The notes below the pieces were generated by a model. The model was given only the letters and a program-made list of their open reading frames with translations. It was not told where the DNA came from and made no database searches. Position numbers and translations under genes: made by a program. Of a DNA stretch of 64,000 nucleotides, positions 10,332 to 18,826 are shown piece after piece (positions within the stretch are counted from its first letter, which is position 1; every line of letters starts with the position of its first letter). Source of the DNA: Bacteroidota bacterium (lineage in GTDB: Bacteria > Bacteroidota > Bacteroidia > Chitinophagales > Saprospiraceae); contig JANSWP010000016.1 of the NCBI GenBank assembly GCA_024743405.1, positions 29,492 through 93,491 of the forward strand, in the 5' to 3' direction.

Positions 10332-10382
10332 CTATCGTCTCTGTTTTCTCTAATAATTATTATTCTACAAACGGCAAGTGCT

Positions 10383-10970
10383 TCATATTTCCCATCCATA
10401 TTTGAGCCAATCTTCTTCATAATCAATATCGGATAAGGTGGGCAAAAGTGCATAGCGCTTATTTAAAACCTTTATTTTTTCAATCGTTTTTTTGAAAACC
10501 GTCTCTGTGCTCCACTCCATATTTTCAAAAACAGAAGGTTCAAAAGCATTCATTCCAATCAGATAATAACCACCATCTTGTGCTGGACCAATGACAAAAT
10601 CATGGTTATTTAATAATCCAAATGCCTCCTTCAAAATATCGGAAGTCAAGGAGGCGCAATCACTACCTATAATAATTACTTTTTCATTTTTTTCAAATGC
10701 TTTTTTAAAGGCATTTACCATTCGAATACCTAAATCTTTTCCCTCTTGGAGATATTTTTCAAAATCATCGCTTGACCAATCATCTCTTTCCAAATACGAA
10801 CTATAAAATAAATAACGAGTCACGTCAATACCCAATCCCACTTTTCGGGTGTGTCCAACTAATGCCTGATATATTTGAAGGGCCCTTTCTTCTCCAACAG
10901 TAGCCGCCAGACGAGTTTTCACTTTTCCTTTTTCGATATTCTTTATGAAAATCAAAAGTGCATCTTTCAT
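10383..10970 (-). CDS. TIGR04282/DUF2064 family GT-A-fold glycosyltransferase-like protein
   Basis: 195 residues matching the DUF2064 (TIGR04282) family: an N-terminal IFIKNIEKGKVKTRLA segment, a metal-site-like GSDC (about 100-103) and G-P-A-Q-D-G-G-Y-Y-L-I-G-M. These proteins have a nucleotide-sugar transferase fold but mostly unknown substrates. The start codon overlaps the stop of the upstream isoaspartyl peptidase by one base (TAATG), indicating translational coupling. Confidence 0.85.
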   Translation of the reverse strand: MKDALLIFIKNIEKGKVKTRLAATVGEERALQIYQALVGHTRKVGLGIDVTRYLFYSSYLERDDWSSDDFEKYLQEGKDLGIRMVNAFKKAFEKNEKVIIIGSDCASLTSDILKEAFGLLNNHDFVIGPAQDGGYYLIGMNAFEPSVFENMEWSTETVFKKTIEKIKVLNKRYALLPTLSDIDYEEDWLKYGWEI

Positions 10971-11887
10971 TAAAATTGGTATTTTATATGTGCCTCTATT
11001 GCTGCCTGCTCATTAACAAACGCAAAAGCCATTTTTGGTGTATTGTAAGCAAATGCATAGTCCCCACGGTTATTGATTCCAATGACCCCTCCCATTCCAT
11101 TAACTCGATTTTTCAAAATAGTAATTCCCGTTTGAGCAGCTTTTAACGAATTGTTTGTTTTAAATAAATCACAAACCGTTTTACTCAAAACCACTTTCAT
11201 AATACTCTCTCCCCAACCTGTTGCCGAGACCGCCCCAGTTTGATTATCGGCATATGCTCCTCCTCCTACAATCGGGCTATCCCCTACTCTACCTTGCAGT
11301 TTTCGGGCAGTCCCTCCGGTAGAAGTTGCCGCAGCAATATTTCCTTTTTCATCCATTGCGACTGCCCCAACCGTATCCATTGGATTGAATTCAAAAGGTA
11401 ATTCGGAGCGAAAAGATGGATCATTTTTGATCTTATGGAAAAACTTTAACTCTCGATCCGTCAATAATGCTTCTGGTGATAACTCTTTAAAACCCATTTT
11501 TTTAGCAAAGATCATTGCGCCTTTTCCAACCAACATAGTATGCTCTGTATTTTCCATCACTTTTCTTGCTAAGCTCACTGGATTCAATAAATTTTGAACC
11601 GCTGCGACCGCCCCAAAGTCCAAATTTTGTCCATCCATAATCATTGCATCGAGTTCTATTTCCCCAATTTCATTCAAAAAAGCGCCACGACCGGAATCGA
11701 AAGTAGGGTCTTCTTCGAGCATATTTACGGCTCCTTCAACGGCATCTAAGGCAGTCATCCCTGATTGCAACTTTGGATAAATAGCTTCGATAGCAGCCTG
11801 AACACCATTTAAGTGTGCTTTATCATATTTGTCAGGAATATTCCATGCACCACCATGGACGATTAGTTTGGGCTCTGTCATTTTCAT
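10970..11887 (-). CDS. Isoaspartyl peptidase / L-asparaginase (Ntn hydrolase)
   Basis: A plant-type asparaginase (T2 family) that self-cleaves to expose a threonine nucleophile. The cleavage context is M-D-T-V-G-A-V-A-M-D with Thr172, followed by the substrate loop AAATSTGG. The N-terminal IVHGGAW motif and GGVIGI are also typical. It removes isoaspartyl dipeptides or hydrolyses asparagine in the cytoplasm; there is no signal peptide. I chose the ATG at 11887; a GTG at 11893 and an ATG at 11881 are also possible. Overlaps the next gene by one base. Confidence 0.93.
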   Translation of the reverse strand: MKMTEPKLIVHGGAWNIPDKYDKAHLNGVQAAIEAIYPKLQSGMTALDAVEGAVNMLEEDPTFDSGRGAFLNEIGEIELDAMIMDGQNLDFGAVAAVQNLLNPVSLARKVMENTEHTMLVGKGAMIFAKKMGFKELSPEALLTDRELKFFHKIKNDPSFRSELPFEFNPMDTVGAVAMDEKGNIAAATSTGGTARKLQGRVGDSPIVGGGAYADNQTGAVSATGWGESIMKVVLSKTVCDLFKTNNSLKAAQTGITILKNRVNGMGGVIGINNRGDYAFAYNTPKMAFAFVNEQAAIEAHIKYQF

Positions 11888-11959
11888 AAGCACAAATTTC
11901 TCAATTTTTCACAAAAACCTCTTACATTCGCTTCTTTCCTAATCAAATTCAAAACTAAA

Positions 11960-13627
11960 ATGACAGACCTTCAGATTGCTCGCGCTGCGACGCTCACACA
12001 TGTAAAAAATATTGCCGAAAAATTAAATGTATCAGAAGATGACCTCGAATTGTACGGAAAATACAAAGCCAAACTTCCCTTAAACTTAATTGATGAAAAT
12101 AAATGGAAAAAGAATAATTTAATTTTGGTTTCCGCTATCTCACCAACGCCTGCTGGTGAAGGTAAAACGACCATGTCCATTGGTTTGACACAAGGTTTAA
12201 ATAGAATCGGGAAACAAACTTGCGTAGTACTTCGCGAACCTTCTCTTGGTCCTGTTTTTGGAATTAAAGGAGGAGCTACTGGCGGTGGCTATTCTCAAGT
12301 CCTACCAATGGAAGATATCAATCTTCATTTCACTGGAGACTTTTCGGCGGTCGAAAAAGCACATAATCTTTTGTCTGCACTGATTGATAACAATATTCAA
12401 AGTAAAACTCGAAGTCTGAATATTGACCCTCGAACAGTGGTCTGGAAACGGGTGATGGACATGAATGATCGGGCTTTGCGAGATATTGTAGTTGGCTTGG
12501 GAGGCACTGGATCGGGTATTCCTCGGGAGACAGGTTTTGATATTACGGCAGCTTCAGAGATTATGGCGATTCTTTGTTTATCCAATGATTTATTGGATTT
12601 GAAAGAGCGACTGGGGAATATTTTTGTCGGATTTACTTTCGATAAAAAACCAATTTATGCGCGCGATTTGAATGCCAATGGAGCAATGACAGCTTTGTTG
12701 AAAGATGCCATCAAACCCAATTTAGTGCAAACAATCGAAGGAAACCCAGCGATTATTCATGGTGGCCCATTCGCCAATATTGCTCAAGGAACGAATACTG
12801 TCATTGCAACTAGAATGGGACTTTCTTTGTCAGATTACGTAGTAACAGAAGCTGGTTTTGGGGCAGATTTAGGCGCTGAAAAATTCTTAGATATAAAATG
12901 TCAAAGTGCTGGTTTATCGCCAAAAGCAGTTGTTTTGGTAGCGACTATTAGAGCCTTAAAATATCATGGTGGCGGAAATTTGAAAGAATTGACCGTACCA
13001 AATCCAGAAGCCGTCGCCAAGGGATTAGAAAATCTAGAAAAGCATATCGAAAACGTTGGAAAGTTCAATTTAAAACCGGTTATCGCTATTAATTTATTCA
13101 CGACTGATACTAAGGAGGAAATTGAAATCATTCAAAAAAGATGTGCCGAATTAGGTGTCAAAGCCGTCATTTCTAATGTTTGGGGAAAAGGTGGAGAAGG
13201 TGCTGAGGATTTAGCAAGAGCAGTCGTTGAAGTGGTAGAAAATACAACGGAACCATTTACGCCAATTTACAAATGGGAAATGAGTGTAGAAGATAAAATT
13301 AAAGCAGTCGCTATGGAGATTTATGGTGCAGATGACGTTGAATTTGCGCCAAGGGCAAAATTGAATTTGAGGCGTGTTGCACGATTAGGACTGGAACATT
13401 TACCTGTTTGTATTGCTAAAACACAAAAATCACTTTCTGATAATCCTAAATTATTAGGTCGCCCACAAGGTTTCACTATCACTGTTCGAGAAATCGAAAT
13501 TGCGGCAGGTGCAGGATTTTTAGTGCCCATTACAGGTAGTATCATGAGAATGCCAGGACTTCCGAGTGTGCCATCTTCCGAGGCAATTGACATTGATAAG
13601 GACGGGAATATTTCGGGGTTATTTTAA
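11960..13627 (+). CDS. fhs: Formate-tetrahydrofolate ligase
   Basis: 555 residues, full length for the family. The P-loop TPAGEGKTT lies at 63-71, followed by the conserved GGGYSQVLPMEDINLH region and NIAQGTN. The enzyme makes 10-formyl-tetrahydrofolate from formate, ATP and tetrahydrofolate for one-carbon metabolism. It stands alone, with divergent genes on the left and a strong terminator 42 bases after its stop. No folate riboswitch-like structure is evident in the 72-base gap upstream. Confidence 0.97.
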   Translation: MTDLQIARAATLTHVKNIAEKLNVSEDDLELYGKYKAKLPLNLIDENKWKKNNLILVSAISPTPAGEGKTTMSIGLTQGLNRIGKQTCVVLREPSLGPVFGIKGGATGGGYSQVLPMEDINLHFTGDFSAVEKAHNLLSALIDNNIQSKTRSLNIDPRTVVWKRVMDMNDRALRDIVVGLGGTGSGIPRETGFDITAASEIMAILCLSNDLLDLKERLGNIFVGFTFDKKPIYARDLNANGAMTALLKDAIKPNLVQTIEGNPAIIHGGPFANIAQGTNTVIATRMGLSLSDYVVTEAGFGADLGAEKFLDIKCQSAGLSPKAVVLVATIRALKYHGGGNLKELTVPNPEAVAKGLENLEKHIENVGKFNLKPVIAINLFTTDTKEEIEIIQKRCAELGVKAVISNVWGKGGEGAEDLARAVVEVVENTTEPFTPIYKWEMSVEDKIKAVAMEIYGADDVEFAPRAKLNLRRVARLGLEHLPVCIAKTQKSLSDNPKLLGRPQGFTITVREIEIAAGAGFLVPITGSIMRMPGLPSVPSSEAIDIDKDGNISGLF

Positions 13628-13668
13628 AAAGCTAGGATTTTATCCTCAACAATAAAGTTAAAATAGAC

Positions 13669-13701
13669 AGGTATCATTTCGCACGAAATGATACCTTTTT
13701 T
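13669..13701 (+). terminator. Intrinsic terminator of fhs
   Basis: A perfect 13-bp stem (AGGTATCATTTCG and its complement) with a two-base loop (13682-13683), followed by a T6 run at 13696-13701. Confidence 0.92.
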
Positions 13702-13862
13702 ATTCCCACCAAACGAAAAAGTCTCCCCATTTTTCATTTAAAGTAGTCTCAAAAGCCCCTAAATAACAATATGTACTACTATGCACGAAAATTTTTGTGC
13801 GAAATTTCAACTGATTATCAATGACTTACAAAACACCTCACCGAAAAAAAATTAAAAAGTGG

Positions 13863-13893
13863 TTTGTTTTTCCAAATAAGAAAATTACCTTTG
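13863..13893 (+). promoter_or_regulatory. Bacteroidota-type promoter of the rplM operon
   Basis: A TTTG -33 box (13863-13866), a 19-base spacer and a TACCTTTG -7 box (13886-13893) match the Bacteroidota consensus TTTG-N19-TAnnTTTG. Transcription would begin near 13900 and leave a leader of roughly 170 bases before the GTG of rplM. Confidence 0.75.
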
Positions 13894-13899
13894 CAGCCG

Positions 13900-14072
13900 C
13901 AAAATTTGAAGGTGAATTTTTTATAGTTTTTTGAAGTTTATCGAGTTGAAATGAATAAAGAATCTAAGTGAAGAATCCCGATCTTCTTTTCATTTAAATT
14001 TAAGTTCAATTCTTTTTGCTAAAAATCACTAAAGCCTTAAAAAATCATCTCAAACTCTTAAAAATTTGAAAA
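13900..14072 (+). promoter_or_regulatory. Long, possibly structured 5' leader of rplM
   Basis: No protein can be read from this leader. Near 13945-14010 nested complementary segments occur: an inner GAAGA/TCTTC hairpin around 13971-13987 flanked by AAATGAA/TTCATTT. This is the layout expected of an autoregulatory ribosomal-protein leader. The folding is by eye only and no known leader family is claimed. Confidence 0.4.
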
Positions 14073-14513
14073 GTGGATACACTAAGTTATAAGACAAAGT
14101 CACTGAAAGCATCGGAATTAGATCCGAAATGGCATGTGATTGATGCTGATGGTGAAGTAGTAGGGCGAATGTGTACAAAAATTGCTGACGTTTTACGTGG
14201 CAAACACAAACCTTCTTACACACCTCACATGGACTGTGGCGATTATGTAATCGTTGTTAATGCTGAAAAAGTACGGTTCACAGGAAATAAAATGGATCAA
14301 AAAGAATATCAAAGATATTCTGGTTATCCAGGTGGACAACGTTCTTTAACTGCTAAAGAAATGATGGCAAAAAAACCTTTTGCAATTATCGAAAAAGCAG
14401 TAAAGGGGATGTTACCTAAAAATCGTTTAGGTCGTCAGCAATTCAAAAAATTATTTGTTTATGCTGGTGGGGAACATCCACACCAAGCTCAAAAACCAGC
14501 AGAATTAAAATAA
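14073..14513 (+). CDS. rplM: Large ribosomal subunit protein L13
   Basis: 146 residues. The N-terminus MDTLSYKT and the motifs [16 protein letters not shown] and [10 protein letters not shown] are typical of L13. The start is GTG at 14073, supported by the MDTLSYKT N-terminus usual in this phylum. First gene of the rplM-rpsI-rpsB-tsf block, with a recognisable promoter about 180 bases upstream. Confidence 0.98.
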   Translation: MDTLSYKTKSLKASELDPKWHVIDADGEVVGRMCTKIADVLRGKHKPSYTPHMDCGDYVIVVNAEKVRFTGNKMDQKEYQRYSGYPGGQRSLTAKEMMAKKPFAIIEKAVKGMLPKNRLGRQQFKKLFVYAGGEHPHQAQKPAELK

Positions 14514-14525
14514 TTAGTGCGTAGT

Positions 14526-14579
14526 GATTGATCATTTGAAAAACGAATCATCAATCTCAATTCATTGATTACAAATCAC
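14526..14579 (+). promoter_or_regulatory. Inverted-repeat spacer between rplM and rpsI
   Basis: GATTGAT near 14526 pairs with ATCAATC near 14551, and GTGATT-type sequence at the left pairs with AATCAC at 14574-14579. The spacer resembles the next one in the operon (14990-15043) in its GTGATT/AATCAC ends. Confidence 0.4.
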
Positions 14580-14587
14580 CATATATT

Positions 14588-14974
14588 ATGGAAATGATTA
14601 ATGCCATCGGGAGGAGAAAAGCCTCCGTAGCGCGGGTTTACTTGACAAAAGGAGATGGGAAAATCATCGTCAACGGCAAACCTTATAAAGAATATTTTCC
14701 TCAAACGCATATTCAACACAATATCACAGACCCTTTCACGACAATAGAAGCTGAAAACATTTATGAAGTAAAAGTCAATGTAAACGGTGGTGGTTTTAAA
14801 GGTCAAGCATATGCCGTTCGTATGGCAATTGCAAGAGCATTAGTCAAATTGAACGAAGAGTTCCGTTCACCATTGAAGACTAAGAAAATGTTGACTCGAG
14901 ATGCACGTGCAGTTGAGCGTAAGAAATATGGTAAGCCTAAAGCAAGAAAGAGCTTCCAATTCTCAAAACGTTAA
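14588..14974 (+). CDS. rpsI: Small ribosomal subunit protein S9
   Basis: 128 residues with the S9 start INAIGRRKASVARVYL and the basic C-terminal tail ending QFSKR, whose last residues reach the P site of the ribosome. Second gene of the translation operon, 74 bases after rplM. Confidence 0.98.
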   Translation: MEMINAIGRRKASVARVYLTKGDGKIIVNGKPYKEYFPQTHIQHNITDPFTTIEAENIYEVKVNVNGGGFKGQAYAVRMAIARALVKLNEEFRSPLKTKKMLTRDARAVERKKYGKPKARKSFQFSKR

Positions 14975-14989
14975 TTTCGTTATTTGTGG

Positions 14990-15043
14990 TTGGCGATTAG
15001 TGATTTGGGTAACCAAATCACCATTCACCAATAACTAATCACC
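14990..15043 (+). promoter_or_regulatory. Compound hairpin between rpsI and rpsB
   Basis: A perfect inner stem GTGATTTGG/CCAAATCAC (15000-15008 with 15013-15021, GTAA loop) sits inside an outer stem GGCGATTAG/CTAATCACC (14992-15000 with 15035-15043) with one mismatch. It ends 8 bases before the rpsB ATG, so it could control rpsB translation or RNA processing. Confidence 0.5.
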
Positions 15044-15051
15044 TAAAGAAA

Positions 15052-15780
15052 ATGTCAAAGCCTAGCTATAAAGAATTATTAGATGCAGGTGTTCACTTTG
15101 GGCACCTTAGAAAAAAATGGAATCCTAAAATGGGTCCATATATTTTCATGGAACGTAAGGGTATCCATATCATAGACCTTAACCGTACGTTGGAATGCAT
15201 GGAGCGAACCGCTCAAGCTATGAAAGCGATTGCTAAATCTGGTCGTAAGATCATGTTTGTCGCAACAAAAAAACAAGCTAGAGAAATTGTTGCCGATGCT
15301 GCTCGCTCAGTAGGAATGCCTTTCGTTACAGAGCGTTGGTTAGGAGGAATGATGACGAACTTCTCTACGATCAAACGATCTGTTAAGAAAATGCAACGAA
15401 TTGATTCAATGTTGCAAGATGGAAGTCTTTCAAGCGTAACTAAAAAAGAGCGTTTGACGTTGACACGTGAGCGTAACAAATTGGAAAAGGTATTAGGTGG
15501 TATCGCTAATATGAACCGTCTTCCTGCTGCTATTTTTGTTGTAGACATCACGCATGAGCACATTGCAATTGCTGAAGCGCACAAGTTGAATATGAAAACT
15601 TTTGCCATGGTAGATACTAATTCAGATCCTAATGAAGTAGATTTTGCAATTCCTGCAAATGATGATGCTTCAAAGTCTGTAAAAATAATTACTGAATATT
15701 TGGTATCAGCTATTCAAGAGGGATTAAACGAGCGAAATAGTGCAAAGGCTAAGAAAGATGCTGCTGCCGCTACTAGCTAA
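15052..15780 (+). CDS. rpsB: Small ribosomal subunit protein S2
   Basis: 242 residues. The motifs AGVHFGHL, WNPKMGPYIF, VATKKQA, ERWLGGMMTNF and DTNSDPNEVDFAIPAND are diagnostic of S2. The C-terminus is a basic/Ala-rich extension. It precedes tsf, as in most bacteria. Confidence 0.98.
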   Translation: MSKPSYKELLDAGVHFGHLRKKWNPKMGPYIFMERKGIHIIDLNRTLECMERTAQAMKAIAKSGRKIMFVATKKQAREIVADAARSVGMPFVTERWLGGMMTNFSTIKRSVKKMQRIDSMLQDGSLSSVTKKERLTLTRERNKLEKVLGGIANMNRLPAAIFVVDITHEHIAIAEAHKLNMKTFAMVDTNSDPNEVDFAIPANDDASKSVKIITEYLVSAIQEGLNERNSAKAKKDAAAATS

Positions 15781-15795
15781 AAAATACAAGAAGAT

Positions 15796-15858
15796 TTAGC
15801 TATTGTTATTTTGTATTGAACTTTCAAAAATAATAAATGCTCAATCAGCGATAGCTAA
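15796..15858 (+). promoter_or_regulatory. Hairpin spacer between rpsB and tsf
   Basis: An outer stem TTAGCTATTG/CGATAGCTAA (15796-15805 with 15849-15858, one mismatch) and an inner stem TTATTTTG/CAAAAATAA form a long imperfect hairpin. No T-run follows, so it is more likely an attenuating or processing element than a full terminator. Confidence 0.45.
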
Positions 15859-15897
15859 CTCTCTATTCTAAAATACTTTAATAACTAATTATAGAAC

Positions 15898-16743
15898 ATG
15901 AGTCAAATTAAAGCTGCTGACGTAAAAAAACTGCGCGATATGACTGGCGCAGGAATGATGGATTGTAAAAAAGCCTTAGTAGAAGCTGAAGGTGATTTTG
16001 ACAAAGCCATTGAAGAGTTACGTAAAAAAGGCCAAAAAATGTCAGATAAAAGAGCTGACCGTGAGGCAAAAGAAGGCGTGGTAATCGCAAAAACTTCTGG
16101 TAATAGAAATAATGGTGTATTGGTACGTTTAAGCTGTGAAACAGACTTCGTTGCCAAAAATCAAGATTTTATATCTTTTGCAGATTCAATCGCAGAGCGT
16201 GCTTTACAAGAACGCCCAGCAACTAAAGAAGAGCTTTTGACCTTGTCTTTCGACAATGGAATGACAATCGGAGAGAAAGTGATTGAGCAAATTGGAGTGA
16301 TTGGTGAGAAACTAGAAATTAGCCACTATTCAAAAATTGAAACGGAAGCTGGTAAAGGTCAAGTTTTGCCATATATCCATATGGGATACAGAGCAGGTGT
16401 TATCGTTGCTTTGAACTTGGAAGGACCTGATTATATTGAACCAGGTAAAAATGTGGCGATGCAAGTTGCGGCTATGCGTCCGGTTGCTTTGGATAAAGAT
16501 GGTGTTGATGAGACGACCATTGCCAAAGAAATTGAAATCGGAAAAGAGCAAGCAAGATTGGAAGGAAAACCAGAAGCAATTTTGGAAAAAATTGCAATGG
16601 GGAAATTGAATAAATTCTTCAAAGAAAGAACTTTACTCAATCAACTTTACGTAAAAGATAGCAAAAAGACAGTAAGTGCTTACTTACAGAGTGTCAATAA
16701 AGACCTCACAATTACCGAGTTCAAACACGTTGAATTAGGATAA
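15898..16743 (+). CDS. tsf: Elongation factor Ts
   Basis: 281 residues. The N-terminal UBA-like domain has VKKLRDMTGAGMMDCKKAL, followed by the conserved VRLSCETDFVAKN of the core domain. It exchanges GDP for GTP on EF-Tu. Last gene of the block; a terminator lies 18 bases after its stop. Confidence 0.98.
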   Translation: MSQIKAADVKKLRDMTGAGMMDCKKALVEAEGDFDKAIEELRKKGQKMSDKRADREAKEGVVIAKTSGNRNNGVLVRLSCETDFVAKNQDFISFADSIAERALQERPATKEELLTLSFDNGMTIGEKVIEQIGVIGEKLEISHYSKIETEAGKGQVLPYIHMGYRAGVIVALNLEGPDYIEPGKNVAMQVAAMRPVALDKDGVDETTIAKEIEIGKEQARLEGKPEAILEKIAMGKLNKFFKERTLLNQLYVKDSKKTVSAYLQSVNKDLTITEFKHVELG

Positions 16744-16761
16744 ATCTTATATATATCTATT

Positions 16762-16792
16762 AAGGCGAATTTTTTAAATTCGCCTTTTTTTT
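16762..16792 (+). terminator. Intrinsic terminator of the rplM-tsf operon
   Basis: An 11-bp stem AAGGCGAATTT/AAATTCGCCTT followed by a run of eight T (from 16785). It separates tsf from pyrH transcription. Confidence 0.92.
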
Positions 16793-16840
16793 GGCCCACA
16801 TCTATATGTTTAAATTCTTAGATTTAAATTCCATCCCCAA

Positions 16841-17005
16841 TAGACTTTATTCTAAAAGTATTATTGAGATAGAAGGTTTGGATTTTGACCTCAATCGAGA
16901 AACGCACGGAGCCTAATAGTCTTAGTTATTAAGGCGAGTACATGACGAAGAGTGAGGACAAAAGATTAAGTTCTAGCCATAGAATATTTTTTGGAATAAA
17001 GTCTA
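16841..17005. mobile_element. Family A short non-autonomous element, copy A1
   Basis: 165 bases bounded by 17-base inverted repeats, TAGACTTTATTCTAAAA (16841-16857) and its complement at 16989-17005, with one mismatch. There is no coding capacity. The interior matches an inverted copy at 20964-21090 and the end halves match a 54-base copy at 48233-48286. It fills the gap between the tsf terminator and pyrH, so pyrH must be read from a promoter inside or just after the element. Confidence 0.8.
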
Positions 17006-17059
17006 ATTAACCTGGATACAATTTAAATTTTCGATTTTAAGCTCAGAATTATCAGTTTA

Positions 17060-17773
17060 ATGGCAATCAAATACAAAAGAGTCCTCTTAAAGTTAAGTGG
17101 TGAATCTTTGATGGGAGATCAAGGATTCGGTATTTCTCCAGAAATGTTAAACAATTATGCCCTTCAAATCCAAGAATTGGTAGAATTGGGTGTTGAGGTG
17201 GCCGTGGTTATCGGTGGTGGTAATATTTTTAGAGGCTTACAGGCTTCCAAATCAGGTATAGAAAGGGTACAAGGTGATTATATGGGTATGATGGCTACAG
17301 TAATCAATGGAATGGCAATCCAGAGCTCTTTAGAAGCGATTGGTGTTTATTCCCGTTTGATTTCAGCAATTGAAATGAAGCAAATCGCCGAACCATATAT
17401 CCGCCGTAGAGCCATTCGACACCTTGAGAAAAAACGTGTTATCATTTTCTCCGCAGGTACTGGAAGTCCTTACTTTACAACGGACTCTGCTGCTGCCTTG
17501 AGAGCCAATGAAATCAACGCAGAAGTGATTTTAAAAGGAACTCGAGTGGATGGCGTTTACTCAGCTGATCCGGAAAAAGATCCTACAGCTCAAAAATTTG
17601 ATACCATTTCTTTTGCAAAGGTAATCAGTATGGGCTTGAGTGTAATGGATATGACAGCCTTCACTCTTTGTCAAGAAAATAACCTACCAATCATCGTTTT
17701 TGATATCAATGATCGCTCAAATTTGAAAAGAATTATTCAAGGAGAGCCCATTGGTACATTGGTCGAAGGTTAA
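17060..17773 (+). CDS. pyrH: UMP kinase
   Basis: 237 residues, full length. The amino-acid-kinase fold motifs [22 protein letters not shown] and [17 protein letters not shown] are clear. It phosphorylates UMP to UDP. In many bacteria it follows tsf and precedes frr. Here the next gene is a convergent comF-like gene whose stop is 2 bases from that of pyrH. Confidence 0.97.
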   Translation: MAIKYKRVLLKLSGESLMGDQGFGISPEMLNNYALQIQELVELGVEVAVVIGGGNIFRGLQASKSGIERVQGDYMGMMATVINGMAIQSSLEAIGVYSRLISAIEMKQIAEPYIRRRAIRHLEKKRVIIFSAGTGSPYFTTDSAAALRANEINAEVILKGTRVDGVYSADPEKDPTAQKFDTISFAKVISMGLSVMDMTAFTLCQENNLPIIVFDINDRSNLKRIIQGEPIGTLVEG

Positions 17774-17775
17774 AT

Positions 17776-18480
17776 TTATACTTGTGCTATCGCAATGGTG
17801 AGGGCACTAACTTTAGTGCCTTCCACCTTCAATATTTTCGAAGCACATGCTTCAATAGTTGCTCCAGTTGTTAAAACGTCATCGACTAAAAGAATATGCT
17901 TTCCTTTTAACTCCTTACTTCTGTCTACTTCAAAAGCCTCTAACACATTTTTCATTCTTTCTTCTCGCGACTTTCTAGTTTGAGAATCCGAGTGAATATT
18001 TCGTTTTAATGCATTAACTAATAAAGGGATACTTAATACTTCAGCCAATCCTTTCCCAAATTCTGTACTTTGATTGTAGCCACGCATCCTTTCCTTCTTC
18101 CAATGCAGTGGAACGGGGACGATCACATCCAAATTTTGAAAAAGTGGTGCATTCCTTAATTTAAAACCATACATCTTTCCAACTTCCACACCTACTTCCT
18201 TCTTCCCCTTATATTTTAAATTATAAATCAACCGTTGAGCTCTTCCTTTCTTTGAATAAAGAAATAGTGCTCCTCCCGCATTTAATTCCACTCGTCCCCA
18301 TAGACGACGAGTAAATTCATTCTCCTTTTCTAAATGATGTTTTGTTTTTGGAAGTTTTATAATGCAATTCAAGCAGAAAATTTCGCCAGCAGATGGTGCA
18401 TTATAGTTACAGGCAAGACATAAATTTGGGTAAAAAAGATTAGAAAATCCTTCCCATAATTGTTGAATTTGGTTTTTCAT
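17776..18480 (-). CDS. ComF family phosphoribosyltransferase-like protein
   Basis: 234 residues. An N-terminal four-cysteine zinc-ribbon-like cluster (CLAC and CLNC) is followed by the phosphoribosyltransferase motif LLVDDVLTTGATIEACA. The family is linked to natural transformation in some bacteria and is otherwise of unknown enzyme activity. No other competence gene lies in the window. Confidence 0.93.
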   Translation of the reverse strand: MKNQIQQLWEGFSNLFYPNLCLACNYNAPSAGEIFCLNCIIKLPKTKHHLEKENEFTRRLWGRVELNAGGALFLYSKKGRAQRLIYNLKYKGKKEVGVEVGKMYGFKLRNAPLFQNLDVIVPVPLHWKKERMRGYNQSTEFGKGLAEVLSIPLLVNALKRNIHSDSQTRKSREERMKNVLEAFEVDRSKELKGKHILLVDDVLTTGATIEACASKILKVEGTKVSALTIAIAQV

Positions 18481-18545
18481 AGGGTACTTTTCGGATTAAA
18501 ATAAATCAAAAATAACAAAATTCGGGCAAACCAAATAACCCATAA

Positions 18546-18583
18546 AAAGAAAAAACGCCTGCCTCGCAAAGCAAGACAGACGC
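18546..18583 (-). terminator. Terminator downstream of the HtrA-like gene
   Basis: On the minus strand a roughly 13-bp stem with a 3-base loop (18568-18570) and some G-U pairs, GCGTCTGTCTTGC against GCGAGGCAGGCGT, is followed by a T-rich tract. It ends the 18827-19990 transcript within the 346-base gap 18481-18826. The rest of that gap is AT-rich with nothing recognisable. Confidence 0.8.
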
Positions 18584-18826
18584 ATCAAAACAAAACGAAA
18601 AACCAACTTTAAACAAGTCTTTTATATATCTTATCAAACCACATAATTTTGATTTTTGTTGCAATCCGAATGTTAAAAAAATCTTAATACGTGGTAATTT
18701 ACCTTCACTCTACGGTTAAAAATCAACGCCTAAATTTTCAATAAAAAATCATTCTAGGAAATTCCATTTATTTCAAAATAATATTCTAAATCAGCTTAAA
18801 ATTGAAAAATTTTCATTCAAATCTCA

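Noticed and set aside
11881..11960. A promoter or folate riboswitch before fhs
   Set aside because: A TACATTCG box resembles TAnnTTTG but has no -33 partner at 19 bases, and no stable fold is visible in the short gap.
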